DNA of 33,676 nucleotides from an uncultured Pelagibacteraceae bacterium (GCA_902574525.1 CACGNQ010000010.1:1-33676), one strand, 5' to 3'. Numbered from the stretch's first letter, positions 16,262 through 22,822 are shown. The notes: generated from the letters alone by a model not told the origin. Numbers and translations are program-made.

Positions 16262-17704
16262 ATGGTTTCTAAATTCTGGAAGAACTATAATTCAGGTGAT
16301 GCATATGATGGTTATATTACAGAGGATAACAAGTTAAGAAAGCACGCTTCAATAATTTCTAATATTTTAGAGAGGCACGGGAAAAAGAAACTTCAAGAAA
16401 TTGAAAAAAATTGTCAAAGTACAATAAATGCTAGAGGAATAAATTTTAGAGTTTATGCGGCGAATAATAGAGCAGAAGAAAAAAGATGGCCTTTAGATAT
16501 TATTCCAAGGATTATACCTAAGAAACAATGGAATAAAGTTTCGAAAGGTTTAAAACAAAGAGCAAAAGCATTAAATTTATTTATAGATGATGTTTATAAT
16601 CAAAAGAAAATTTTTAAGGATAATATCGTTCCAAAAGATATTATTTATAAATCCCCATATTATGTAAAAGAGTGTGAGGGTTTTTCGCCTAAATATAAAG
16701 CTTGGGCAAATATTTCAGGTATTGATTTAATTAGAAATAAAGCAGGTAATTATTTAGTTTTAGAAGATAATTTACGCGTACCATCAGGCGTATCTTACAT
16801 GTTGGAAAATAGAATGGTAATGCGGGACGTATTCCCAGAATTATTTACAAGATATAAAGTAGCTTCTATACATCAATATACCAATAAACTTTATAACTGC
16901 ATGTTAGAGTGCATACCAAAAAAAACTTCTAATCCTCATATGGTTTTATTAACTCCTGGAGTTTATAACTCGGCGTATTTTGAGCATGAATTTTTAGCTG
17001 ATCAAATGGGAATTGCTTTAGTTGAGGGGAAAGATCTTTTTGTTGAAAATGATAATGTATACATGAAAACAGTTAAAGGACCTTTGAAAGTTGACTGTAT
17101 ATATAGAAGATTAGATGATAATTTCTTAGATCCAAAAGCGTTTAATAAAGACTCTTTGATTGGTGTTCCTGGTTTATTTAAATGTTGGTTAAAAAAAAAT
17201 GTCGGTATTATAAATGCTATTGGAACAGGTGTTGCTGATGATAAAGTTGTTTATTCATATGTAAATAAAATGATTACTTATTATTTAGGCGAACAGCCTA
17301 TTTTAGATCAAGTGGAAACTTATTTATGTCATGACGAAACACATAAGAAATATGTAATAGAAAATATATCAAAACTAGTTGTTAAACCTGCAAATGCATC
17401 TGGAGGCTATGGCATAATGATTGGTCCAAAAGCACCAAAGAAAGAAAGAGATGAAACAATTATCAAGATTAACAAAAACCCTAGAGAATTTATTGCCCAA
17501 CCTTTAGAAATTTTATCTACCGCACCTACAATTACAGAAAATGATATAGAACCACGTCATTTAGATTTAAGGCCATTTATATTAACTGGTAAAACAAACT
17601 ATGTAACTACTGGTGGATTAACACGAGTTGCCTTGAGGAAAGGTAGTACTATTGTAAATAGTTCTCAAGGTGGCGGATCAAAAGATACTCTTATCGTTGA
17701 TTAA
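16262..17704 (+). CDS. circularly permuted ATP-grasp protein (Anbu-linked)
   Basis: 480-residue protein of the CP_ATPgrasp (formerly DUF404/DUF407) family. Typical features in order: FRVYAANNRAEEKRWPLDIIPRII (about 62-85), LVLEDNLRVPSGVSYMLENR (165-184), the VVYSYVNKMI region near 320, VVKPANASGGYGIMIGP (373-389) as the nucleotide-binding loop, and PRHLDLRPF and a SQGGGSKDT tail near the C-terminus. Such enzymes are predicted to ligate amino-acid or peptide bonds with ATP, and genomic work links them to Anbu in a predicted peptide tagging/processing system. Complete. The usual alpha-E and transglutaminase partners do not follow; a pilin gene does after a 71-bp gap. Confidence 0.88.
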   Translation: MVSKFWKNYNSGDAYDGYITEDNKLRKHASIISNILERHGKKKLQEIEKNCQSTINARGINFRVYAANNRAEEKRWPLDIIPRIIPKKQWNKVSKGLKQRAKALNLFIDDVYNQKKIFKDNIVPKDIIYKSPYYVKECEGFSPKYKAWANISGIDLIRNKAGNYLVLEDNLRVPSGVSYMLENRMVMRDVFPELFTRYKVASIHQYTNKLYNCMLECIPKKTSNPHMVLLTPGVYNSAYFEHEFLADQMGIALVEGKDLFVENDNVYMKTVKGPLKVDCIYRRLDDNFLDPKAFNKDSLIGVPGLFKCWLKKNVGIINAIGTGVADDKVVYSYVNKMITYYLGEQPILDQVETYLCHDETHKKYVIENISKLVVKPANASGGYGIMIGPKAPKKERDETIIKINKNPREFIAQPLEILSTAPTITENDIEPRHLDLRPFILTGKTNYVTTGGLTRVALRKGSTIVNSSQGGGSKDTLIVD

Positions 17705-17775
17705 AGTTAATATGGTGATTTAAATAATAATTATAGAAGTATTCTTAAATAAAAGTTATTATTAATCATTAAAGT

Positions 17776-18312
17776 ATGAATAAAAAAGGTTTTACTCTTA
17801 TTGAACTTTTAGTTGTCGTTGCAATTATTGGTGCATTAGCTGCTATAGGAGTACTTGCTTATAACGGGTATATTGGAGCTGCAAGAGAGAGTTCTGCAAA
17901 ATCAAATCATGGAACTGTATGTAGATGGGTAGCTTCTGAAGTACAGAAAATTGCATTGGGTTTAGAAGACGATATGTTTGACGGTGAGATAACGTCTTCT
18001 TCGATCATCAGCACATATAATTCTGGTGGGAATCCCATGGGAACACTTACTCAAGCAATTGTAGCTGCAGCAGGACGTAAATTCAAAAATCCATATGGCG
18101 ATCAAGGCAGGGTGGGTGACATTGGTGTAACAAGCTCAGGATGGGGCAGCTCAGTAGATTTAGGTTATACAATAGTTGATCCTCAAGGTCCTCACGATGG
18201 ATTAATTGGTATTTTACATATACATACTTGCGTTGAGCTTCCTTGCACCGGAAATTATAAAACTGAAGATTTGGCTTATATTAAATATTGTCCAATAGAA
18301 GTTTGGCCTTAA
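17776..18312 (+). CDS. type IV pilin-like protein
   Basis: 178-residue prepilin with the short leader MNKKG and cleavage before F6. The class III signal FTLIELLVVVAIIGALAAIGVLAYNGYIGAARESS gives mature E5 and a hydrophobic helix that anchors in the inner membrane and packs into the pilus. A globular domain follows with Cys49 and three cysteines near the C-terminus (HTCVELPCTGNY...YCPIEVWP) that may form disulphides. In SAR11-type cells pilins may serve attachment or DNA uptake. No assembly ATPase, platform or peptidase gene lies in this window, so the machinery must be elsewhere. Followed by two genes on the same strand. Confidence 0.9.
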   Translation: MNKKGFTLIELLVVVAIIGALAAIGVLAYNGYIGAARESSAKSNHGTVCRWVASEVQKIALGLEDDMFDGEITSSSIISTYNSGGNPMGTLTQAIVAAAGRKFKNPYGDQGRVGDIGVTSSGWGSSVDLGYTIVDPQGPHDGLIGILHIHTCVELPCTGNYKTEDLAYIKYCPIEVWP

Positions 18313-18334
18313 AAACTATATTAAAGACAAAGTT

Positions 18335-18517
18335 ATGAATCCTACTGACATATTACTTAGTATAGCAATTGTTGGAATATATACATTAATCTATGTTTAT
18401 TTAAGATCTAACTATAAAAGTTATAAAAAAATTATTAAACTTTTTAGTGAAGGTTTTGTTTATGCAACAGTGATTACTGGCATCCTTTATTATTTAATTA
18501 AATATATTGCCTCTTAA
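18335..18517 (+). CDS. small two-helix membrane protein, unknown
   Basis: 60-residue protein with two hydrophobic segments (about 6-24 and 39-57) separated by a basic loop (RSNYKSYKKIIK), suggesting a two-pass inner-membrane protein with a cytosolic loop. I do not recognise a family. The ATG is 22 nt after the pilin stop, and its stop overlaps the next ATG by one base (TAATG), which supports real, coupled expression rather than a chance frame. Could be an accessory factor of the pilin or of the following exported hydrolase. Confidence 0.6.
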   Translation: MNPTDILLSIAIVGIYTLIYVYLRSNYKSYKKIIKLFSEGFVYATVITGILYYLIKYIAS

Positions 18518-19959
18518 TGAAAAAACTTTTAGCGATCGTTTTTCTAAGTTTATTGGTTAACAATAATTTATTAGCTGACGAATATCCCAACTCATGGAAA
18601 ATGGATATTCTATGTAAACAAGGAAAATATGAATGGTATGAGTCTGCTTTTGTTGTAAATGTAGAAAACAATCAATTTTCACTAGGGCCATTTCAAAGAA
18701 TTGAATTTGGGGCTAGAAATATTAAATTTAAAGGAAAAATTGAGGCAAATAAAATCAAAATTTCCCATTCACAAACCTTTAAAGATGGTTATGCGGCAAA
18801 CGTTAATTACTCAGGTGAATTTATTAATGATAAAGAGGCAATCTTAAAAGGTGGAGCTGCATCGAATCCTCCTTTGAAATGCAATGGAAGGTTTTTTAAA
18901 GTAAATCGTCCTCCACATTTTACCCCTTTAAAATATTTAAGTGAAGCAACAGAGGAAATAATAAAATTTACTAGCTACAATCCTGGTATCCCCTTAACAA
19001 TAATCAATGGATCTTATGTAAATTCTCCTGTTGAAGTATCTGGAAAATTAATTTTACCAAAGGAAGGTAAAAATTTACCAGTTGTTGTAACTGTCCATGG
19101 TAGCGGAGGGCCCAGTAGCTTTACATCCCCAGCTCAGTCTTGGCGTAATGATTTTAAAAATCAACTATTAAAAAATAATATTGGTATTTTTGAAATAGAT
19201 AGTTTTACAGGTAGAGGAGTAAAAGATACAGGTTCTAATCAAGGTAAAGTTTCTGTAAATGCTGGAGAGCTAGATGCTTTAGTAGCTTATAAAATACTGA
19301 ATAAACACCCAAGAGTTGATGCAAAAAAATTAGGTATTACAGGTTTATCAAGAGGTGGAATGGCTTCAAATATGGCAGTAGAGAAAAAATACTCAGATGT
19401 AATTCTTGGAGAAGAAAATTATTACAAAGCTTCACTTCCAATGGCTCCAGATTGTTTTAATGTAGCATTTGATAAACCAACCCCAACTCCTACAAAAATA
19501 TTATTTTTACTTGGCGGTGCTGATGATTATACACTTCCAAAGTTTTGTGTTGCTTATGCGGAAAAAATGAAAAAAGCCGGAGGCAATGTTGAGGTAATTG
19601 TGAAAGAAGGTTGGTACCATGACTTTTATCTTGATTCTCCACCTTCCCGCAGCGCTGATACTGTACATTTTAATAGATGTGAAATTTATGTTCCTGAAGG
19701 GTGGGTCATGAATGACGATGGGTTTATTCATGAAAAACAAACCGATATTTTTAAAGAAGCCTTTAATATGGATTTAAAAAAATGGAGAGAAAAATTTGAA
19801 AAGGCATCTACAAAACCAGGTGCTGCGAATAAATTATATAAAAAGCTATATATTAAAATGTACAAAAAATGTGGAGAGAGAGGAGTCACAATTGGTGGAG
19901 ATCATGGAAAGGAAACTGTTGAAATAGCAGTCCCATTTTTTGTCAACGCTTTGAAATAA
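18517..19959 (+). CDS. exported alpha/beta hydrolase, dienelactone-hydrolase-like
   Basis: 480 residues. Signal peptide 1-20 (ends NNNLLA). Residues 21-135 form an N-terminal domain I do not recognise; two cysteines (33 and 122) may form a disulphide. The hydrolase domain starts near 150: oxyanion-loop HGSGG at 194-198, nucleophile S278 in GLSRGG, acid D336 or D337 (GGADDYT) and H368 (WYHDFY). The sequence resembles dienelactone hydrolases and prolyl-oligopeptidase-like esterases; substrate unknown. Location would be the periplasm or outer surface. Last gene of the pilin cluster, ending just before the duplicated tRNA-Leu promoter region. Confidence 0.8.
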   Translation: MKKLLAIVFLSLLVNNNLLADEYPNSWKMDILCKQGKYEWYESAFVVNVENNQFSLGPFQRIEFGARNIKFKGKIEANKIKISHSQTFKDGYAANVNYSGEFINDKEAILKGGAASNPPLKCNGRFFKVNRPPHFTPLKYLSEATEEIIKFTSYNPGIPLTIINGSYVNSPVEVSGKLILPKEGKNLPVVVTVHGSGGPSSFTSPAQSWRNDFKNQLLKNNIGIFEIDSFTGRGVKDTGSNQGKVSVNAGELDALVAYKILNKHPRVDAKKLGITGLSRGGMASNMAVEKKYSDVILGEENYYKASLPMAPDCFNVAFDKPTPTPTKILFLLGGADDYTLPKFCVAYAEKMKKAGGNVEVIVKEGWYHDFYLDSPPSRSADTVHFNRCEIYVPEGWVMNDDGFIHEKQTDIFKEAFNMDLKKWREKFEKASTKPGAANKLYKKLYIKMYKKCGERGVTIGGDHGKETVEIAVPFFVNALK

Positions 19960-20068
19960 TAAAAAAAATTTACTTATTCCTCTTGTTCAATTATAAATAT
20001 TGGCATAAACACTCATGAAAATAACTCATGCCCTCGTGGTGAAATTGGTAGACACAAAGGACTTAAAA
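19958..20068 (+). repeat. left copy of 111-bp direct repeat (tRNA-Leu promoter plus 5' half)
   Basis: Aligns base for base with 22712-22822, offset 2754 bp, with three mismatches I can find, all upstream of the tRNA part. It contains a -35-like TTGTTC at 19983-19988, a 17-bp spacer and TAAACA at 20006-20011 (TAAATA in the right copy), then 39 nt of tRNA-Leu. Interpreted as the original chromosomal left boundary of an integrated unit. Confidence 0.9.
20030..20068 (+). pseudogene. tRNA-Leu(UAA) 5' fragment 1
   Basis: Thirty-nine bases identical to the first 39 bases of the intact tRNA-Leu at 22784, from acceptor strand through D-arm into the anticodon loop (…GGACTTAAAA). After 20068 identity stops (AG instead of TC). 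The 3' half is absent, so it cannot make a tRNA. It marks the left end of module A. Confidence 0.93.
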
Positions 20069-20123
20069 AGTATTCAAATCTAAGGTTCCACTAATAAACT
20101 CAACGTTTTTTGATAAAATTGAA

Positions 20124-20145
20124 CTAGTGTAGTTCTAGTGTAGTT
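20124..20145 (+). repeat. 11-bp word in tandem, module A left end
   Basis: CTAGTGTAGTT occurs twice head to tail. A 21-bp identical copy of the array lies at 21013-21033. Inverted copies follow at 20167-20176 (ACTACACTAG) and, partly, at 20199-20206 (TACACTAG), inside the first codons of the MORN frame. Arrangement resembles arm-type recombinase or iteron-like binding sites. Confidence 0.85.
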
Positions 20146-20151
20146 GGTAGA

Positions 20152-20976
20152 ATGACGAAATGTTTTACTACACTAGAGGTAGAACGATATAAATTAGGTA
20201 CACTAGACAAGATTTTTATGAGAAATAAAAAATTAAAAAGTGATTATTATAAGAAAAGGCAATTACTCGCTTCGTATGATTTTTATGAAGTGAAGCACAA
20301 AAAACTTCCCGTTAATCAGGAAGAATATCAGCAATTAAAAGATGAAATTTTAATATTAGAAAGTCGTTATCCCAGTATAAAAAAAATGGGTGATGACCTA
20401 GTTTTAAGAGGGGATTTAACATACGACGATGGTAGGAAATATTCAGGAGCAATTAAGAGTGCTAAACAGCAAATACCTCATGGTCATGGTTTTATGAGTT
20501 TAAATGATGGTAAACTTAATTGGACTTATATTGGAGAATTCAAAGACGGAGTTTATCATGGTGAGGGTGAGTTCATATCAAAAGGTTATTATTCTTATAA
20601 AGGAGAATGGAAAAAAAGTCACTTTAATGGAAAAGGTAAATTTATAAACGAACAAACTAAAGAAATTTATGAAGGAGAGTTTGTAAATGATAAAAGACAT
20701 GGAATTGGAGTTCTTATTTTAGAAGATGTATTCAAATTAGAGTGTCAATTTAAAGATGATGGTGCTCATGGAAAAGGTAAACTTACTATGTTAAAAGACA
20801 CTGAGGATGAAGAAAAAGGAACTATTATAACTGGAACTTATAAAAAAGGTCTCCGTCAAGGTATGTTTGAAAAAGTTTACCCAGATGGTGAAATAATGGA
20901 TTGTATGTTTGTTGATAGTGTTTGTACAAAAGCAAAATTTAGAGGAGAAAAAAAATGGCATATTTACAAAAGGTAA
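20152..20976 (+). CDS. MORN-repeat protein, element cargo
   Basis: 274 residues, no signal peptide. An N-terminal charged helical region (about 23-85) is followed by four to six MORN-type repeats (about 88-265) recognisable as YxGEFKDGxxHGxGxF: YSGAIKSAKQQIPHGHGF, YIGEFKDGVYHGEGEF, YKGEWKKSHFNGKGKF, YEGEFVNDKRHGIGVL. MORN repeats form beta-hairpin rods that bind proteins or lipids. No enzymatic domain is visible. The first 22 codons overlap the inverted copies of the 11-bp repeat, so translation may really begin at the ATG at 20218 (M23). Sole cargo of module A; the displaced tRNA promoter upstream of fragment 1 points into it. Confidence 0.75.
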   Translation: MTKCFTTLEVERYKLGTLDKIFMRNKKLKSDYYKKRQLLASYDFYEVKHKKLPVNQEEYQQLKDEILILESRYPSIKKMGDDLVLRGDLTYDDGRKYSGAIKSAKQQIPHGHGFMSLNDGKLNWTYIGEFKDGVYHGEGEFISKGYYSYKGEWKKSHFNGKGKFINEQTKEIYEGEFVNDKRHGIGVLILEDVFKLECQFKDDGAHGKGKLTMLKDTEDEEKGTIITGTYKKGLRQGMFEKVYPDGEIMDCMFVDSVCTKAKFRGEKKWHIYKR

Positions 20977-21012
20977 AAAAATGTTTTTTACTGCTAAAAT
21001 ACTTATAGAAAT

Positions 21013-21033
21013 CTAGTGTAGTTCTAGTGTAGT
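21013..21033 (+). repeat. 11-bp word in tandem, module A right end
   Basis: Twenty-one bases identical to 20124-20144 and in the same orientation, ending 63 nt before tRNA-Leu fragment 2. Together the two arrays bracket the MORN gene as direct repeats. This lies in the 332-bp gene-free stretch 20977-21308, which also holds a weak A/T hairpin (20973-20991), a tRNA promoter-like element and tRNA-Leu fragment 2. Confidence 0.85.
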
Positions 21034-21050
21034 AATGAAAAATAAAAAAT

Positions 21051-21079
21051 TTGATTTTTGATGCTAAAAAAAGTAAGTA
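21051..21079 (+). promoter_or_regulatory. promoter-like element upstream of tRNA-Leu fragment 2
   Basis: TTGATT (21051-21056), 17-bp spacer, TAAGTA (21074-21079), 23 nt from the box to the tRNA start. The intact tRNA-Leu has TTGTTC, 17 bp, TAAATA at 24 nt. The sequences around the boxes differ, so the shared geometry suggests function rather than simple copying. Confidence 0.5.
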
Positions 21080-21096
21080 AACACAACTCAAATAAT

Positions 21097-21136
21097 GCCC
21101 TCGTGGTGAAATTGGTAGACACAAAGGACTTAAAAT
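21097..21136 (+). pseudogene. tRNA-Leu(UAA) 5' fragment 2
   Basis: Forty bases identical to the 5' part of the intact tRNA-Leu, ending one base past the anticodon loop (…CTTAAAAT, then A instead of C). No 3' half follows. It is flanked by a 9-bp inverted repeat, CAACTCAAA at 21084-21092 and TTTGAGTTG at 21139-21147. Boundary between modules A and B. Confidence 0.93.
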
Positions 21137-21158
21137 AGTTTGAGTTGAGGAATTTCAA

Positions 21159-21178
21159 AGTCTCTAATAGTCTCTAAC
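21159..21178 (+). repeat. 10-bp tandem near module B left end
   Basis: AGTCTCTAAT followed directly by AGTCTCTAAC, starting 23 nt after tRNA-Leu fragment 2. Not found at the right end of module B. It could be an additional recombinase-arm-type site; function unknown. Confidence 0.5.
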
Positions 21179-21260
21179 GGTCTTAATCCCTAATAATCCT
21201 ATATGTTTTTAAATCATTGAATTATTTTTATTGGAAAATCTAGATAATTAATTTTAAGAT

Positions 21261-21290
21261 TCTCGGATCATTCTCGGATCTAGAGAGATA
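21261..21290 (+). repeat. 11-bp word in tandem, module B left end
   Basis: TCTCGGATCAT then TCTCGGATCTA, with a following GAGAGATA. The 30-bp stretch recurs at 22681-22710 with two mismatches and in the same orientation. Located just upstream of the lipoprotein gene, where a TATAAT occurs at 21290-21295. Confidence 0.85.
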
Positions 21291-21308
21291 TAATGATAAT
21301 ATAAATTT

Positions 21309-21659
21309 ATGAAAAAAATAATTTTTTTATTGTCTTTAAGTATACTGTTAATCTCGTGTGCGATGACCGATGCAGAAAGAGCGGAGAGACAAGCTAAAAA
21401 ATTATTAAAAGAAGAAGAAAAAAAACAGAAGATAATAAAAAAAGATAAATCTAAATGTAAAAGTTATGGATTTGAGGAAAATACAGAGGCTTTTTCTAGT
21501 TGTATGATGAAACTTGATATTTCAAGGGAAGAAGAAAAAGCATTAAAAAAAATCCTTAGATGTGAGAGAATAAAACAGGCCAATAATGATCCTAATAAAC
21601 AATCAACTGGTTTTTGGGGTGGTGTCTTTGAAGGATTAGCAGAAGCTGACTGTAAATAA
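21309..21659 (+). CDS. small lipoprotein, element cargo
   Basis: 116 residues. Signal peptide with lipobox LISC (Cys17 becomes the lipidated residue), followed by a strongly charged, probably helical stretch (AERAERQAKKLLKEEEKKQKIIKK) and a C-terminal part with four further cysteines. I do not recognise a family; small cysteine-containing lipoproteins of this type are frequent in marine alphaproteobacteria. The stop overlaps the ATG of the nuclease gene by one base (TAATG), so the two are expressed together. A role as membrane anchor or immunity-type partner for the nuclease is possible but speculative. Confidence 0.7.
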   Translation: MKKIIFLLSLSILLISCAMTDAERAERQAKKLLKEEEKKQKIIKKDKSKCKSYGFEENTEAFSSCMMKLDISREEEKALKKILRCERIKQANNDPNKQSTGFWGGVFEGLAEADCK

Positions 21660-22666
21660 TGAAAAAACTTGAGTTATATACTTCATATAATCGAGAAGAG
21701 ATACACGATATACTTTCACCTAACACCAAGTTTACTAAATCAGCGGGTACATGGGGACTACAAGGACTAGTAAGAATAGAAAATTCTAATGATTTTGTCT
21801 TCATGGTTACCGAGGGTACTGTTACTGCTGTTAGCAAGCATGAATTTGATGAAGGTTTTACCGAAGATGGTGTTTTTAGATGGCAATCTCAACCTCAAAA
21901 TACTTTAAAAACTAAAAAAGTAATAGACCTGATAAATCATGACGAAATTAGCAATAACATATTTTTATTCTACAGAGCAACACCGAATGATGACTACACA
22001 TACTTAGGCACATTAAAATATTTAAATCATGATGAAGATAGTGGTGGGGAGAATGAGCCGGTAAATTTTAATTGGCAGCTTATAAACTGGCCAATAGAAA
22101 AGAATATTTTAGAAGATCTTAACATCAAACTAGAGCCTGGACTAGATATTGAAAAAAATATTCAGAAAGAAAAATTTATTTTAAGTGAAGCTCCAGAAAA
22201 GAAGTCAAAAAAAAAGAGGGATGGTGTAAAGAAAGAAAAGTTTAAACAATTAAAAGTTTATAATAATCCTGAAAATGATAAAAAACTAAAGGATATTGGA
22301 GACAAGGGCGAGTTTTATATACTAGAATATGAGAAAGAAAGATTAGAAAAGTTAAATAAAACTGAATTGGCTAAGAATATTAAACATGTTTCAGCTATAA
22401 ATGATTCAGCAGGCTATGACATACTTTCGTTTAATGATGATGGATCTGAAAGATTTATAGAGGTAAAAACTACTAAAGGCCCAATAGGAACAGATTTCTA
22501 TATAAGCCCTGGTGAACTAAAGTTCTCAAAAGAAAATAAAAATTTTTTTATTTATAGGGTTTATGAATTTTTACCTAATAAATTAATTGGTAAAATCTAT
22601 ATCAAACAAGGTGATGTTGACGAAAATTTCAATTTAACACCACTACAATACAAAGTTAGCTTGTAG
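21659..22666 (+). CDS. DUF3427/DUF3883-type protein, putative PD-(D/E)XK nuclease
   Basis: 335 residues in two domains joined by a Lys/Glu-rich linker (about 165-210). The N-terminal domain (1-150) shows KSAGTWGLQGLVRI, DGVFRWQSQPQ, HDEISNNIFLFYR and FNWQLINWP, matching DUF3427-like regions found in predicted restriction proteins. The C-terminal domain (213-335) shows GDKGEFYILEYEKERL, GYDILSF with D254, and FIEVKTTK with E268 and K270: the D...ExK core of DUF3883 nucleases. Likely a stand-alone restriction-type or modified-DNA-targeting defence nuclease; the domain names are from motif recall, and activity is inference. Second cargo gene of module B. Confidence 0.75.
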   Translation: MKKLELYTSYNREEIHDILSPNTKFTKSAGTWGLQGLVRIENSNDFVFMVTEGTVTAVSKHEFDEGFTEDGVFRWQSQPQNTLKTKKVIDLINHDEISNNIFLFYRATPNDDYTYLGTLKYLNHDEDSGGENEPVNFNWQLINWPIEKNILEDLNIKLEPGLDIEKNIQKEKFILSEAPEKKSKKKRDGVKKEKFKQLKVYNNPENDKKLKDIGDKGEFYILEYEKERLEKLNKTELAKNIKHVSAINDSAGYDILSFNDDGSERFIEVKTTKGPIGTDFYISPGELKFSKENKNFFIYRVYEFLPNKLIGKIYIKQGDVDENFNLTPLQYKVSL

Positions 22667-22680
22667 GATTTTATTGGATA

Positions 22681-22710
22681 ACTCGGATCATTCTCGGATC
22701 TAGGGAGATA
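22681..22710 (+). repeat. 11-bp word in tandem, module B right end
   Basis: Thirty bases matching 21261-21290 with two differences (first base, and G for A at the fourth base of the trailing TAGAGAGATA). It ends one base before the right copy of the 111-bp direct repeat starts at 22712, so cargo, repeat and tRNA promoter are packed without spare DNA. Confidence 0.85.
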
Positions 22711-22711
22711 A

Positions 22712-22822
22712 AATAAAAAAAATTTACTTATTCATCTTGTTCAATTATAAATATTAGCATAAATACTCATGAAAATAACTCATGCCCTCGTGGTGAAATT
22801 GGTAGACACAAAGGACTTAAAA
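22712..22822 (+). repeat. right copy of 111-bp direct repeat (tRNA-Leu promoter plus 5' half)
   Basis: Partner of 19958-20068. It supplies TTGTTC (22737-22742), a 17-bp spacer and TAAATA (22760-22765), 24 nt before the intact tRNA-Leu, so this copy is presumably the active promoter for the tRNA and for nadK. Confidence 0.9.

Larger units (their letters stand above)
20069..21135 (+). mobile_element. module A: integrase-less tRNA-Leu-targeted element with MORN gene
   Basis: A 1067-bp unit bounded by equivalent positions in the anticodon loops of tRNA-Leu fragments 1 and 2. Order: 55 nt, 11-bp dimer repeat (20124), MORN-repeat gene, same 11-bp dimer (21013), a promoter-like TTGATT-17-TAAGTA (21051-21079) and a 5' half of tRNA-Leu. 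No recombinase gene is present, so mobility would depend on an enzyme supplied in trans, or the element is a fossil. Boundaries are read from the sequence; mobility is inference. Confidence 0.7.
21136..22822 (+). mobile_element. module B: integrase-less tRNA-Leu-targeted element with lipoprotein and nuclease genes
   Basis: A 1687-bp unit from tRNA-Leu fragment 2 to the anticodon loop of the intact tRNA-Leu. Order: a 10-bp tandem (21159), 11-bp dimer repeat (21261), lipoprotein gene, DUF3883-type nuclease gene, 11-bp dimer repeat (22681), and a promoter plus 5' tRNA half nearly identical to the chromosomal left copy. No integrase. Same architecture as module A with different repeat sequence and cargo, which argues for two related but distinct elements inserted in tandem. 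Confidence 0.7.

Noticed and set aside
20069..20092. TTCAAATC-containing stretch after fragment 1 as a remnant of a tRNA 3' half
   Set aside because: No matching acceptor strand or T-stem pairing; similarity is limited to a T-loop-like word.
20973..20991. GTAAAAAA/TTTTTTAC hairpin as terminator of the MORN gene
   Set aside because: Stem is almost all A-T and overlaps the stop codon; too weak to call.
20124..21290. CRISPR array
   Set aside because: The repeats are 10-11 bp dimers without regular unique spacers, and no cas genes are present.
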